A stretch of DNA of 64,000 nucleotides from Streptomyces sp. TG1A-8 (GCF_030499535.1 NZ_JASTLB010000001.1:5766001-5830000), one strand, 5' to 3'; counted from the stretch's first letter, positions 40,808-55,400 are shown. Translations and numbers: made by a program. Notes: a model not told the origin generated them from the sequence alone.

Positions 40808-41914
40808 ATGTCAGAGGTGTACGCGAACCGCCGAGCCAGGCTGAGGGAACGCTGCAACGCGGCCGGTACCGCGGCAGCGCTCGTCTCCCGCCCCGCCAAC
40901 GTGCGCTACCTGGCGGCCACGGCTCCGCAGGACGCCGTCCTGCTGCTCGGCCGGCGCGAGGACCTCCTCGTCTGCGCCGTCCCACCGGGCGAACGCCCCG
41001 CCGAGGGGTGGCCGGACGAGGGCCTGCGGCTGCACGTCCTGCCCTCACCCGGGGGCGACGCCGCGGTCGCGGCGGCCGGCCTCGCCGCGGCGCAGGGCGC
41101 CGAGTCCCTGGCCGTGGAGGAGCACCACCTCACCGTCACCCGCCACCGGGCGCTGTCCCGCGTCGCCCCCCGCCTCCGCCTCACCGGCCTCGGCGCGGCC
41201 GTGGAGCAGCTGAGGGTCGTCAAGGACGAGGAGGAGATCTCCTGCCTGCGCATCGGCGCCGAGATCGCCGACCAGGCGCTGGGCGAGCTGCTGGAGTCCA
41301 TCCTGGTGGGCCGCACCGAACGCCACCTCGCGCTGGAGCTGGAGCGGCGGCTGGTGGACCACGGTGCCGACGGGTCGGCCTTCCCCACCTCGGTGGCCGC
41401 CGGACCCCACTCCGGGCGCCGCGGCCACCGTCCCACCGACCGGCGCGTGGAGGAGGGCGACTTCCTCTCCGTCTGCCTGGGCGCCGCCTACCGCGGCTAC
41501 CGCTGCGAGATCGGCCGCACCTTCGTCATCGGCACCTCGCCCGCGGACTGGCAGGTCGAGCTGTACGACCTCGTCTTCGCCGCCCAGCGCGCCGGACGCG
41601 AGGCCCTGGCGCCCGGCGCCGCCCACCGTGACGTCGACCGCGCGGTACGCCAGGTGCTGGACTGCGCGGGCCGTGCGGAAGCGCTGCCACCGCTGACCGG
41701 ACACGGGGTCGGACTCGAAATCGACGAGGACCCGCAGCTGGCCCCCTCGGCCATGGGTAAACTGGACGCTTGCGTGCCGGTCACCGTCGAACCGGGGGTC
41801 CACCTCCCGGGCCGGGGCGGTGTCCGGATCGATGACACGCTCGTCGTGCGCCCAGAGGCGGACGGCGGACCCGAGCTACTCACCATCACGACCAAGGAGC
41901 TGCTCGCGCTATAG
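40808..41914 (+). CDS. M24 (Xaa-Pro peptidase) family protein with altered metal site
   Basis: The 368-residue protein has the creatinase/aminopeptidase P layout: an N-terminal domain ([14 protein letters not shown]) and a C-terminal pita-bread domain from about residue 140. The five positions that normally read Asp, Asp, His, Glu, Glu appear as Cys223 (SVCLGAAY), Glu234 (RCEIGRTF), His299 (LTGHGVGLE), Glu328 (VTVEPGV) and Asp342 (VRIDDTLV), and the usual second His (VHE) is Asp306. Peptidase activity is therefore doubtful. It precedes efp with a 47-bp gap, an arrangement common in bacteria. Confidence 0.88.
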   Translation: MSEVYANRRARLRERCNAAGTAAALVSRPANVRYLAATAPQDAVLLLGRREDLLVCAVPPGERPAEGWPDEGLRLHVLPSPGGDAAVAAAGLAAAQGAESLAVEEHHLTVTRHRALSRVAPRLRLTGLGAAVEQLRVVKDEEEISCLRIGAEIADQALGELLESILVGRTERHLALELERRLVDHGADGSAFPTSVAAGPHSGRRGHRPTDRRVEEGDFLSVCLGAAYRGYRCEIGRTFVIGTSPADWQVELYDLVFAAQRAGREALAPGAAHRDVDRAVRQVLDCAGRAEALPPLTGHGVGLEIDEDPQLAPSAMGKLDACVPVTVEPGVHLPGRGGVRIDDTLVVRPEADGGPELLTITTKELLAL

Positions 41915-41961
41915 GTGCGTGCCCCGGGGTCGTCCACGTCAGTCCAGGAGATTCCGCAACC

Positions 41962-42528
41962 GTGGCTTCCACGAACGACCTCAAGAACGGCCTGGTGCTC
42001 AAGCTCGAAGGCGGCCAGCTCTGGTCCGTCGTCGAGTTCCAGCACGTCAAGCCCGGCAAGGGCCCGGCCTTCGTGCGCACCAAGCTCAAGAACGTGCTCT
42101 CCGGCAAGGTCGTCGACAAGACCTTCAACGCCGGTGTCAAGGTCGAGACGGCCACTGTCGACAAGCGCGACATGCAGTTCTCGTACATGGACGGCGACTA
42201 CTTCGTCTTCATGGACATGGAGACCTACGACCAGCTGATGGTCGACCGCAAGGCCGTCGGCGACGCCGCCAACTTCCTGATCGAGGGCTTCACGGCCACC
42301 GTCGCGCAGCACGAGGGCGAGGTGCTCTTCGTGGAGCTGCCGGCCGCCGTCGAGCTGACCGTCCAGGAGACCGAGCCGGGCGTCCAGGGCGACCGCTCCA
42401 CCGGCGGCACCAAGCCCGCCACCCTGGAGACCGGTCACCAGATCCAGGTCCCGCTCTTCATCACCACCGGTGAGAAGATCAAGGTCGACACCCGCACGAG
42501 CGACTACCTCGGCCGGGTGAACAGCTAA
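41962..42528 (+). CDS. efp: translation elongation factor P
   Basis: EF-P relieves ribosome stalling at polyproline. The 188-residue protein has three beta-barrel domains: the KOW-like N-terminus with the tip loop [10 protein letters not shown] (unmodified Lys or hydroxylated variants in different phyla), [12 protein letters not shown] in the middle and [19 protein letters not shown] at the end. GTG 41962 is preceded by CAGGAG. nusB starts 2 bp after the stop. The window encodes proline-rich proteins (the kinase-like protein and MltG) that would benefit from EF-P. Confidence 0.97.
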   Translation: MASTNDLKNGLVLKLEGGQLWSVVEFQHVKPGKGPAFVRTKLKNVLSGKVVDKTFNAGVKVETATVDKRDMQFSYMDGDYFVFMDMETYDQLMVDRKAVGDAANFLIEGFTATVAQHEGEVLFVELPAAVELTVQETEPGVQGDRSTGGTKPATLETGHQIQVPLFITTGEKIKVDTRTSDYLGRVNS

Positions 42529-42530
42529 CC

Positions 42531-42959
42531 GTGGCTGCCCGCAACACGGCCCGCAAGCGCGCCTTCCAGATCCTCTTCGAGGGCGACCAGCGCGACGCCG
42601 ACGTCCTGACGGTCCTCGCGGACTGGATCCGGCTCTCCCGGACCGACCCCCGGCAGCCGCCGGTGAGCGAGTACACGATGCAGCTGGTCGAGGGCTACGC
42701 GGAGCACGCGAGGCGCATCGACGAGCTGATCGCGCAGTACGCGGTCGGCTGGACGCTCGACCGGATGCCGGTCGTCGACCGCAACATCCTGCGGCTGGGC
42801 GCCTACGAGCTGATCTGGGTCGACGAGACCCCGGACGCCGTCGTCCTGGACGAGATGGTGCAGCTGGCGAAGGAGTTCTCCACGGACGAGTCCCCTTCGT
42901 TCGTCAACGGCCTGCTGGGCCGCCTGAAGGAGCTCAAGCCCTCGCTGCGCCGCGCGTAG
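42531..42959 (+). CDS. nusB: transcription antitermination factor NusB
   Basis: NusB with S10 (NusE) binds boxA of rRNA leaders. The 142-residue all-helical protein shows ARNTARKRAFQILFEGDQR, DRMPVVDRNILRLGAYEL and ELVQLAKEFS-like VQLAKEFSTDESPSFVNGLL. GTG 42531 lies 2 bp after the efp stop with no separate ribosome binding site, so translation is coupled. A strong bidirectional terminator follows. Confidence 0.96.
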   Translation: MAARNTARKRAFQILFEGDQRDADVLTVLADWIRLSRTDPRQPPVSEYTMQLVEGYAEHARRIDELIAQYAVGWTLDRMPVVDRNILRLGAYELIWVDETPDAVVLDEMVQLAKEFSTDESPSFVNGLLGRLKELKPSLRRA

Positions 42960-43043
42960 CCGGGAAGGGGCGCTGCGGGAGCGCGCCCCCCCCGGGCTCG
43001 ACCCCGGTGCCGCGGCCGCGCCGGAGTGATCGTGAAAAACCGA

Positions 43044-43079
43044 CGGGGTGGCCGGAACCGCAAAGTTCCGGCCACCCCG
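43044..43079. terminator. bidirectional terminator between nusB and bldD
   Basis: A perfect 15-bp stem (43044-43058 with 43065-43079, arms around GGGGTGGCCGGAAC) encloses the 6-base loop CGCAAA. An A-run (AAAAAC) on the left and CGTTT on the right suit termination in both directions between the convergent genes. Confidence 0.92.
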
Positions 43080-43111
43080 GCGGTACGTTTCTGCTCAGGT
43101 GCCGCAGGGGT

Positions 43112-43615
43112 TTACGCGTCTTCGTGCGCCGCCACCGCGCGGCGCGCGTCCGCGTCCAGGACGCCCCAGCTGATCAGTTGTTCGGTGAGGACCGAGGGCG
43201 ACTGGTCGTAGATGACGGCGAGTGTGCGCAGGTCGTCCTGGCGGATCGACAGCACCTTGCCGTTGTAGTCGCCGCGCTGCGACTGGATCGTCGCCGCGTA
43301 GCGCTGCAGGGGACCCGCCTTCTCGGCCGGCACCGTGGCCAGCCGCTCCAGGTCCAGGACCAGCTTCGGCGGCGGCTCGGCGGCACCGCCCGGCGTGGTG
43401 CCCGGCAGCAGCTCCTGCACGGGGACGCCGTAGAAATCGGCCAGCTCGGCGAGGCGCTGCACGGTCACGGCGCGGTCACCGCGCTCGTACGACCCGACCA
43501 CCACGGCCTTCCAGCGGCCCTGGGACTTCTCCTCGACACCGTGGAGGGAAAGGCCCTGCTGGGTGCGGATGGCCCGGAGCTTGGCCCCGAGCTGTTTGGC
43601 GTATTCGCTGGACAT
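43112..43615 (-). CDS. bldD: developmental master repressor BldD (c-di-GMP responsive)
   Basis: BldD represses sporulation genes during vegetative growth. c-di-GMP drives its DNA-binding domains together. The 167-residue protein has an N-terminal HTH (about residues 7-70, SYERGDRAVTVQRLAEL) and a C-terminal domain with Arg114-Gly-Asp116, eight residues, then Arg125-Gln-Asp-Asp128. This is exactly the published c-di-GMP signature and numbering. ATG 43615 is used. An exact BldD consensus box lies 70-85 bp upstream of the start, consistent with autoregulation. The gene diverges from the pyr operon. Confidence 0.98.
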   Translation of the reverse strand: MSSEYAKQLGAKLRAIRTQQGLSLHGVEEKSQGRWKAVVVGSYERGDRAVTVQRLAELADFYGVPVQELLPGTTPGGAAEPPPKLVLDLERLATVPAEKAGPLQRYAATIQSQRGDYNGKVLSIRQDDLRTLAVIYDQSPSVLTEQLISWGVLDADARRAVAAHEDA

Positions 43616-43685
43616 AAGGCTCCCCGGACACTGTGTCGACGCGGTCGGCTGGGTTTGCCCCGCGCGGCTGGTAACTCACTGTGAG

Positions 43686-43700
43686 GTTACGCAGCGTGAC
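43686..43700. promoter_or_regulatory. BldD box upstream of bldD
   Basis: GTTACGCAGCGTGAC at 43686-43700 fits the BldD consensus nTnACnC(A/T)GnGTnAn at every fixed position. An adjoining inverted repeat (TAACTCACTGTGAGGTTA, 43672-43689) may extend the operator. The site lies in the bldD-pyrR intergenic region, about 70 bp upstream of the bldD start and about 95 bp before the pyrR -10. Confidence 0.85.
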
Positions 43701-43795
43701 TCTGATGCGTCAAGCCGAATGGTCCACACCGACGCTTCCGTGACGGCGGCGTTCGATTGGGCCAAGCGGGTGAAGGGAGCCGTCGCGGGACCTGC

Positions 43796-43801
43796 TACCG
43801 T
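43796..43801 (+). promoter_or_regulatory. -10 element TACCGT of the pyr operon
   Basis: TACCGT predicts a start near 43808 and a leader of about 59 nt that contains the PyrR-binding hairpin and the Shine-Dalgarno sequence of pyrR. No strong -35 is seen. Confidence 0.5.
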
Positions 43802-43807
43802 GGATGG

Positions 43808-44451
<644 letters not shown>

Positions 44452-44536
44452 CGCTCCGGCGTACGCGCCGCCGCACGCCGCGCCTCCGCCTGCCCGGAAT
44501 CTCCCAGAACCTGAACTGCCCCACGGAGCCTGACAG

Positions 44537-45520
44537 ATGCAGCGTCATCTCATCTCGGCCGCCGACCTCACCCGCGACGACGCCGTCCTGATCCTCGACA
44601 CCGCCGAGGAGATGGCCCGGGTCGCCGACCGGCCGATCAAGAAACTGCCGACCCTGCGCGGCCGCACGGTCGTCAACCTCTTCTTCGAGGACTCCACCCG
44701 TACCCGGATCTCCTTCGAGGCCGCCGAGAAGCGGCTGTCCGCGGACGTCATCAACTTCTCCGCCAAGGGGTCGAGCGTGTCCAAGGGCGAGTCCCTGAAG
44801 GACACCGCCCAGACCCTGGAGGCCATGGGCGTCGACGCCGTCGTCATCCGGCACGGCGCCTCCGGAGCCCCCTACCGCCTGGCCAACTCCGGCTGGATCG
44901 ACGCCGCCGTCATCAACGCCGGCGACGGCACCCACCAGCACCCCACCCAGGCCCTGCTGGACGCCTTCACCATGCGCCGCCGCCTGGTCGGCCGGGACGC
45001 CGGCCTCGGCCAGGACCTGTCCGGCAAGCGGATCACCCTCGTCGGCGACGTCCTGCACAGCCGCGTCGCCCGCTCCAACGTGGACCTGCTGCACACCCTC
45101 GGCGCCGAGGTCACCCTCGTCGCCCCGCCCACCCTGGTGCCGGTCGGCGTCGAGACCTGGCCCTGCACGGTGTCCTACGACCTCGACCGCACGCTGCCCG
45201 AGTCCGACGCGGTGATGATGCTGCGCGTGCAGCGCGAGCGCATGAACGCGGCCTTCTTCCCGACCGAGCGCGAGTACTCGCGGCGCTACGGCCTCGACGG
45301 CGACCGCATGGCGCGGATGCCCGGCCACGCCGTCGTGATGCACCCCGGCCCGATGGTCCGCGGCATGGAGATCACCGCCGACGTCGCCGACTCCGACCGC
45401 TGCACCGTCGTCGAGCAGGTCGCCAACGGGGTCTCCATCCGGATGGCCGTCCTGTACCTGCTGCTGGGCGGCAACGAGCCCGCCGTCACCCACGCCCGCC
45501 CCGCCACCGAGGAGAAGTAG
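44537..45520 (+). CDS. pyrB: aspartate carbamoyltransferase catalytic subunit
   Basis: PyrB joins carbamoyl phosphate and aspartate, the committed pyrimidine step. The 327-residue protein shows the carbamoyl-phosphate motif [15 protein letters not shown], [11 protein letters not shown], the [12 protein letters not shown] loop, and [11 protein letters not shown] near the end. No regulatory pyrI gene is present. ATG 44537 follows ACGGAG at 44522-44527. pyrC begins 5 bp after the stop. Confidence 0.97.
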   Translation: MQRHLISAADLTRDDAVLILDTAEEMARVADRPIKKLPTLRGRTVVNLFFEDSTRTRISFEAAEKRLSADVINFSAKGSSVSKGESLKDTAQTLEAMGVDAVVIRHGASGAPYRLANSGWIDAAVINAGDGTHQHPTQALLDAFTMRRRLVGRDAGLGQDLSGKRITLVGDVLHSRVARSNVDLLHTLGAEVTLVAPPTLVPVGVETWPCTVSYDLDRTLPESDAVMMLRVQRERMNAAFFPTEREYSRRYGLDGDRMARMPGHAVVMHPGPMVRGMEITADVADSDRCTVVEQVANGVSIRMAVLYLLLGGNEPAVTHARPATEEK

Positions 45521-45525
45521 GACAC

Positions 45526-46821
45526 ATGAGCAAGACCCTGATCCGTGGCGCGAAGGTGCTCGGCGGCGACCCGCAGGACGTCCTGATCGACGGCGAGGTC
45601 GTCGCGGCGGTCGGCACCGGCCTGTCCGCCGGGGACGCGCGGGACGTGACCGTCGTCGAGGCCGGCGGCAAGGTGCTGCTGCCCGGCCTGGTCGACCTGC
45701 ACACCCACCTGCGCGAGCCGGGCCGCGAGGATTCCGAGACCGTGCTCACCGGCACCCGCGCCGCCGCGGGCGGCGGCTACACCGCCGTGTTCGCCATGGC
45801 CAACACCTTCCCCGTCGCCGACACCGCCGGCGTGGTCGAGCAGGTCTGGCGGCTCGGCCGGGAGTACGGCTACTGCGACGTCCGGCCCGTCGGCGCCGTC
45901 ACCGTCGGCCTGGAGGGCAGGAAGCTCGCCGAGCTGGGCGCCATGCACGACTCGGCCGCCGGCGTCACCGTCTTCTCCGACGACGGCAAGTGCGTGGACG
46001 ACGCCGTGATCATGCGCCGGGCCCTGGAGTACGTGAAGGCCTTCGACGGTGTCGTCGCCCAGCACGCGCAGGAACCGCGCCTGACCGAGGGCGCCCAGAT
46101 GAACGAGGGCGTGGTCTCCGCCGAGCTGGGCCTCGGCGGCTGGCCGGCCGTCGCCGAGGAGTCGGTCATCGCGCGCGACGTGCTGCTCGCCGAGCACGTC
46201 GGCTCCCGCGTCCACATCTGCCACCTGTCGACCGCCGGCAGCGTCGAGATCGTCCGCTGGGCCAAGTCCCGCGGCATCCGGGTCACCGCCGAGGTCACCC
46301 CGCACCACCTGCTCCTCACCGACGAGCTGGTGCGCACCTACAACCCGGTCTACAAGGTCAACCCGCCGCTGCGCACCGAGCGCGACGTGCACGCCCTGCG
46401 CGAGGCCCTCGCCGACGGCACGATCGACATCGTCGCCACCGACCACGCCCCGCACCCGCACGAGGACAAGGACTGCGAGTGGGCCGCGGCCGCCATGGGC
46501 ATGGTCGGCCTGGAGACGGCGCTGTCGGTGGTCCAGGAGACCATGGTCGAAACGGGCCTGCTGGACTGGGCCGGCGTCGCCGACCGCATGGCGGCCGCGC
46601 CCGCGCGGATCGGACGCGCCACCGGCCACGGCCGTCCCGTCTCGGCCGGTGAGCCCGCCAACCTCACCCTCGTGGACACGGCATACCGTGGTCGGGTGGA
46701 CCCCGCGGGTTTCGCCTCGCGCAGCCGCAACACCCCGTACGAGGGACGCGAGCTGCCGGGCCGTGTCACCCACACGTGGCTGCGGGGCAAGGCCACGCTC
46801 ATCGACGGGAAGCTCACGTGA
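45526..46821 (+). CDS. pyrC: dihydroorotase (class I)
   Basis: PyrC cyclises carbamoyl aspartate. The 431-residue amidohydrolase shows the metal motif [26 protein letters not shown], the ligand His in [12 protein letters not shown], and [15 protein letters not shown] 45526 is preceded by GAGGAGAA within the pyrB 3' end. Its stop is overlapped by the GTG of the following membrane protein gene. Confidence 0.97.
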   Translation: MSKTLIRGAKVLGGDPQDVLIDGEVVAAVGTGLSAGDARDVTVVEAGGKVLLPGLVDLHTHLREPGREDSETVLTGTRAAAGGGYTAVFAMANTFPVADTAGVVEQVWRLGREYGYCDVRPVGAVTVGLEGRKLAELGAMHDSAAGVTVFSDDGKCVDDAVIMRRALEYVKAFDGVVAQHAQEPRLTEGAQMNEGVVSAELGLGGWPAVAEESVIARDVLLAEHVGSRVHICHLSTAGSVEIVRWAKSRGIRVTAEVTPHHLLLTDELVRTYNPVYKVNPPLRTERDVHALREALADGTIDIVATDHAPHPHEDKDCEWAAAAMGMVGLETALSVVQETMVETGLLDWAGVADRMAAAPARIGRATGHGRPVSAGEPANLTLVDTAYRGRVDPAGFASRSRNTPYEGRELPGRVTHTWLRGKATLIDGKLT

Positions 46822-47378
46822 CACCTGTAATCCTGCTGGCCGGGGCGAAGAGGTCGGCCGAGGTCACCGACTGGGGGGCCCGCATCGGCTGGCTCGTCGG
46901 ACTCGCGCTCTTCGTCGCGCTCGTCTACTGGCTGATGCGCGAGGGCTGGAAGTGGCGCGCCACGCTCCAGGGCGACCTGCCCGAGCTGCCCACCGCGCCG
47001 CAGGACGCCGGCCCGGTGAGACTCGGCATGGAGGGCCGCTACCACGGCTCCACCACCGCCGGACAGTGGCTGGACCGCATCGTCGCCCACGGCCTCGGCA
47101 CCCGCAGCCGGGTCCGGCTCACCCTGACGGACGCGGGCCTGGACGTCGAGCGCCCCGGCGCGAGCGACTTCTTCGTCCCCACCGCCGCGCTGCGCGGGGC
47201 CCGGCTCGACAAGGCCATCGCCGGCAAGGTGCTCACCGAGGGCGGCCTGCTGGTGGTGACCTGGGCGCACGGCGACCGGCTGATCGACTCGGGCTTCCGC
47301 TCCGACCGCGCGGCCGAGCACGCCGAGTGGGTCACCGCCCTGAACCAGATGACCAACGACACGGAAGGCGCACGATGA
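46818..47378 (+). CDS. membrane protein with PH-like C-terminal domain, inside the pyr operon
   Basis: This 186-residue protein has one membrane helix at about residues 21-41 ([20 protein letters not shown]), a basic stretch, and a soluble domain of about 130 residues with beta-rich, PH-like character ([24 protein letters not shown]). The GTG at 46818 overlaps the pyrC stop (GTGA), and its TGA overlaps the carA ATG (ATGA). It is thus locked translationally between two pyrimidine enzymes. No enzymatic motif is seen. It could anchor or regulate the pathway at the membrane, but this is conjecture. Confidence 0.85.
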   Translation: MTPVILLAGAKRSAEVTDWGARIGWLVGLALFVALVYWLMREGWKWRATLQGDLPELPTAPQDAGPVRLGMEGRYHGSTTAGQWLDRIVAHGLGTRSRVRLTLTDAGLDVERPGASDFFVPTAALRGARLDKAIAGKVLTEGGLLVVTWAHGDRLIDSGFRSDRAAEHAEWVTALNQMTNDTEGAR

Positions 47379-48509
47379 CGACCTCCACCAGGGGAGCCGC
47401 CAGGGTTCCCGCCGTACTCGTCCTGGAGGACGGCCGCGTCTTCCGCGGCCGCGCCTACGGGGCTGTGGGGGAGGCCTTCGGCGAGGCCGTGTTCTCCACC
47501 GGCATGACCGGTTACCAGGAGACCCTCACCGACCCGTCGTACGACCGCCAGATCGTCGTCGCGACCGCCCCGCAGATCGGCAACACCGGCTGGAACGACG
47601 AGGACGACGAGTCCCGCCGCATCTGGGTCTCCGGCTACGTGGTGCGCGACCCCGCGCGCGTGCCGTCCAACTGGCGCTCCACCCGCTCCCTGGACGACGA
47701 GCTGGTCGCGCAGGGCGTCGTCGGCGTCTGCGGCGTCGATACCCGGGCCCTGACCCGCCACCTGCGCGAACGCGGTTCGATGCGCGCCGGGATCTTCTCC
47801 GGCGAGGCCCTCGCCGCCGACGCCGACCTGGTCGCGCGCGTGCAGGCCCAGCCGCAGATGAAGGGCGCGAGCCTGTACGAGGAGGTCGCCACCCAGGAGG
47901 CGTACGTCGTCCCGGCCCGGGGCGAGAAGCGGTTCACCGTGGCCGCGATCGACCTCGGCATCAAGGGCATGACCCCGCACCGCATGGCCGAGCGCGGCAT
48001 CGAGGTGCACGTGCTGCCCGCCACCGCCACCCCGGACGAGGTCTACGCCGTCGGCCCGGACGGCGTGTTCTTCTCCAACGGCCCCGGCGACCCGGCCGCC
48101 GCCGACGGCCCGGTGGCGCTGATGCGGGCCGTCCTGGAGCGCGGGACGCCCCTGTTCGGCATCTGCTTCGGCAACCAGATCCTCGGCCGCGCCCTCGGCT
48201 TCGGCACCTACAAGCTGAAGTACGGCCACCGCGGCATCAACCAGCCGGTCCAGGACCGGACGACCGGCAGGGTCGAGGTCACCGCGCACAACCACGGCTT
48301 CGCCGTGGACGCGCCGCTCGACGAGGTCAGCGACACCGAGTTCGGCCGTGCCGAGGTCTCCCACGTCTGCCTGAACGACAACGTCGTGGAGGGACTGCAG
48401 CTGCTCGACCGGCCGGCCTTCTCCGTCCAGTACCACCCCGAGGCCGCAGCGGGCCCGCACGACGCCGCCTACCTGTTCGACCGCTTCGTCTCCCTGATGG
48501 AGGGCCAGC

Positions 48510-48517
<8 letters not shown>
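47375..48517 (+). CDS. carA: carbamoyl-phosphate synthase small (glutaminase) subunit
   Basis: CarA releases ammonia from glutamine for CarB. The 380-residue protein has the N-terminal CarA domain ([21 protein letters not shown]) and a class I glutaminase with the nucleophile in [16 protein letters not shown] (GICFGNQ replaces the common GICLGHQ) and the His-Glu pair in [15 protein letters not shown] 47375 overlaps the upstream stop, and carB begins 8 bases before its end. Confidence 0.97.
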
Positions 48518-51818
<3,301 letters not shown>

Positions 51819-51824
51819 CAGCCC

Positions 51825-51854
51825 GAGGGGGGCACCGGAAACGGTGTCCCCCTC
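51825..51854 (+). other. GNRA-capped hairpin between carB and pyrD
   Basis: GAGGGGGGCACCG (51825-51837) pairs over 13 positions (one G-U) with 51842-51854 around a GAAA tetraloop, 6 bp after the carB stop and 19 bp before pyrD. The purine-capped loop suggests a structured RNA element: partial terminator, processing site or stabiliser inside the operon. Confidence 0.7.
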
Positions 51855-51873
51855 CGTATGAGGACACATCTGG

Positions 51874-52976
<1,103 letters not shown>

Positions 52977-52980
<4 letters not shown>

Positions 52981-53822
52981 CCCCGCACGCGCCCTTCGGC
53001 GCCCGATTGCGCCGGGCCATGGACGAGCGCGGCCCGCTGTGCGTCGGCATCGACCCGCACGCCTCCCTGCTCGCCGGGTGGGGGCTGGCCGACGACGTGT
53101 CCGGCCTGGAGCGGTTCAGCCGCACGGTCGTCGAGGCGGTGGCCGACCGGGTCGCCGTCGTCAAGCCGCAGAGCGCCTTCTTCGAACGCTTCGGCTCACG
53201 CGGCATCGCCGTCCTGGAGCGGACGGTCCGGGAGGCGCGCGCGGCCGGCGCCCTGGTCGTGATGGACGCCAAGCGCGGCGACATCGGCTCGACCATGGCC
53301 GGGTACGCCGAGGCCTACCTGCGCGAGGACGCCCCGCTGTCCTGCGACGCCCTCACCGTCTCGCCCTACCTCGGCTACGGCTCGCTCGCCCCGGCCGTCG
53401 CGCTGGCCCGGGACAGCGGCGCCGGGCTCTTCGTGCTGGCCCTGACCTCGAACCCGGAGGGACCCGAGGTCCAGCACGCGGTCCGCGCCGACGGCCGCAG
53501 CGTGGGCGCGACCATGCTCGCCCACCTGGCCGCCGAGAACGCGGGGGAGGAGCCGCTGGGCTCCTTCGGCGCCGTCGTCGGCGCCACGGTGGGCGACCTG
53601 TCCGCCTACGACCTCGACATCAACGGCCCGCTCCTCGCGCCCGGCGTCGGGGCCCAGGGAGCGACGCCGGACGGTCTCGGCGCGCTCTTCGGAGCGGCGC
53701 TGCGCAACGTCGTGCCGAACGTCAGCCGGGGCGTGCTGCGGCACGGACCCGACGTCAGGGGGGTGCGCGCGGCCGCGGAGCGCTTCGCGGAGGAGATCAG
53801 GGCCGCCGTGGCGGCCGCCTGA
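52977..53822 (+). CDS. pyrF: orotidine 5'-phosphate decarboxylase (type 2)
   Basis: PyrF decarboxylates OMP to UMP. The 281-residue protein belongs to the longer mycobacterial/Myxococcus type: [16 protein letters not shown] at the N-terminus, the catalytic [20 protein letters not shown], and VGATVGDL and [13 protein letters not shown] at the phosphate site. It completes UMP synthesis here except for pyrE, which is not in the window. A gap of 269 bp with AT-rich elements follows before sIHF. Confidence 0.96.
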
Positions 53823-53892
53823 GACCCCCGGCGCGGGACCCGCGCGGACGGTCCGGGTGACGCCCGGACTCGCATACAAGCCCACATCGGGG

Positions 53893-53982
53893 GCAATATG
53901 TCTGCAATATCCTGTCCGGTGGAGGCTGACCTGGACTTTTCCCGCTGTTCTCGCTGACTCCGGCGGACTTGCCCGCTAGTCT
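53893..53982 (+). promoter_or_regulatory. upstream region of sIHF: AT-rich direct repeat and promoter
   Basis: GCAATAT occurs at 53893-53899 and again at 53904-53910, an 11-bp period that places both copies on one helix face. Downstream, CTGACT (53954-53959) and TAGTCT (53977-53982) with a 17-bp spacer form a plausible promoter with a leader of about 100 nt. A second possible -10, TAGGTT, lies at 54039-54044. Confidence 0.45.
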
Positions 53983-54091
53983 CCGAGCAGAGTGAACGGG
54001 CAAGCGTGTTGCTCGTGGCTCCCCAGGTGTGGGGCGACTAGGTTCCTCACCGGTCCGTATCCGACAGTTCGACATCCGAGGTGACGTAGGC

Positions 54092-54415
54092 GTGGCTCTT
54101 CCGCCCCTTACCCCTGAACAGCGCGCAGCCGCGCTCGAAAAGGCCGCCGCGGCTCGCCGGGAGCGGGCCGAGGTCAAGAATCGACTCAAGCACTCCGGCG
54201 CCTCCCTGCACGAGGTCATCAAGCAGGGCCAGGAGAACGACGTCATCGGCAAGATGAAGGTCTCCGCGCTACTCGAGTCCCTGCCGGGCGTGGGCAAGGT
54301 CCGCGCCAAGCAGATCATGGAGCGTCTGGGCATCTCCGAGAGCCGCCGCGTGCGCGGTCTCGGGTCCAACCAGATCGCCTCCCTGGAGCGTGAGTTCGGC
54401 AGCACCGGCTCCTGA
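54092..54415 (+). CDS. ihf: actinobacterial integration host factor sIHF
   Basis: sIHF is a nucleoid-associated protein that binds and shapes DNA and affects sporulation and antibiotic production in Streptomyces. The 107-residue length equals that known for Streptomyces. The N-terminal helix ([22 protein letters not shown]) leads into the DNA-binding part with the helix-two-turns-helix [19 protein letters not shown] and a basic [16 protein letters not shown] 54092 follows GAGGT at 54078-54082. gmk lies 61 bp downstream with its own promoter. Confidence 0.97.
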   Translation: MALPPLTPEQRAAALEKAAAARRERAEVKNRLKHSGASLHEVIKQGQENDVIGKMKVSALLESLPGVGKVRAKQIMERLGISESRRVRGLGSNQIASLEREFGSTGS

Positions 54416-54464
54416 GTCCGGGTCCTGCCGGACGGGGAGGTCCCGGGCACTCCGGGACTGCTGG

Positions 54465-54470
54465 AATAAT
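54465..54470 (+). promoter_or_regulatory. -10 element AATAAT of a probable leaderless transcript
   Basis: AATAAT differs from TATAAT by one AT-swap and ends 6 nt before the gmk ATG at 54477. No Shine-Dalgarno sequence precedes the ATG. Confidence 0.5.
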
Positions 54471-54476
54471 CGCTGC

Positions 54477-55034
54477 ATGAGTGAACGTCCGCGGCTGACC
54501 GTGCTCTCCGGCCCCTCGGGGGTCGGCAAGAGCACGGTCGTCGCCCACATGCGCAAGGAACACCCCGAGGTCTGGCTCTCGGTGTCGGCGACGACCCGCA
54601 GGCCTCGTCCCGGCGAGCAGCACGGGGTCCACTACTTCTTCGTCACCGACGACGAGATGGACAAGCTGATCGCCAACGGCGAGCTGCTGGAGTGGGCCGA
54701 GTTCGCCGGCAACCGCTACGGCACGCCCCGCGCGGCCGTGCTGGAGCGGCTGGAGAGCGGCGAGCCCGTCCTGCTGGAGATCGACCTCCAGGGGGCGCGG
54801 CAGGTCCGCGAGTCCATGGCCGAGGCCCAGCTGGTGTTCCTGGCTCCGCCCTCCTGGGAGGAGCTGGTGCGCAGACTCACCGGCCGGGGCACCGAGCCGC
54901 CCGAGGTGATCGAGCGCCGTCTGGACGCGGCCAGGACCGAGCTGGCGGCCGAACCGGAGTTCGACACGACCCTGGTCAACACCTCCGTCGGGGACGTGGC
55001 CCGCGAGCTGCTAGCCTTGATGGATGTGGTGTGA
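54477..55034 (+). CDS. gmk: guanylate kinase
   Basis: Gmk phosphorylates GMP to GDP, feeding both RNA and (p)ppGpp pools. The 185-residue protein shows the P-loop [34 protein letters not shown] for GMP binding, and [15 protein letters not shown]. The ATG at 54477 is chosen because a -10 hexamer ends 6 nt before it; longer forms from 54390 would overlap the sIHF gene. rpoZ follows 64 bp downstream, the usual gmk-rpoZ pair. Confidence 0.96.
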   Translation: MSERPRLTVLSGPSGVGKSTVVAHMRKEHPEVWLSVSATTRRPRPGEQHGVHYFFVTDDEMDKLIANGELLEWAEFAGNRYGTPRAAVLERLESGEPVLLEIDLQGARQVRESMAEAQLVFLAPPSWEELVRRLTGRGTEPPEVIERRLDAARTELAAEPEFDTTLVNTSVGDVARELLALMDVV

Positions 55035-55098
55035 TCCCGTCGGCCTGCGCCGGCTGATCAGACCGACCGGTTCTTTCCCACCCATCGGAAGGTAGAGC

Positions 55099-55371
55099 GT
55101 GTCCTCTTCCATCACCGCGCCCGAGGGCATCATCAACCCGCCGATCGACGAGCTCCTCGAGGCCACCGACTCGAAGTACAGCCTCGTGATCTACGCGGCC
55201 AAGCGTGCCCGCCAGATCAACGCGTACTACTCGCAGCTCGGCGAGGGCCTCCTCGAGTACGTCGGTCCGCTCGTCGACACCCACGTCCACGAGAAGCCGC
55301 TCTCGATCGCCCTGCGCGAGATCAACGCCGGTCTGCTGACCTCCGAGGCCATCGAGGGCCCGGCCCAGTAA
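55099..55371 (+). CDS. rpoZ: RNA polymerase omega subunit
   Basis: Omega stabilises the beta' subunit. The 90-residue protein shows [20 protein letters not shown], the conserved [12 protein letters not shown] and [19 protein letters not shown] 55099 follows GGAAGGTAG at 55087-55095. A perfect-stem terminator lies 29 bp after the stop. Confidence 0.97.
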   Translation: MSSSITAPEGIINPPIDELLEATDSKYSLVIYAAKRARQINAYYSQLGEGLLEYVGPLVDTHVHEKPLSIALREINAGLLTSEAIEGPAQ

Positions 55372-55400
55372 GGCCGCTTTGCGGACCGCGACAGGTTTCC

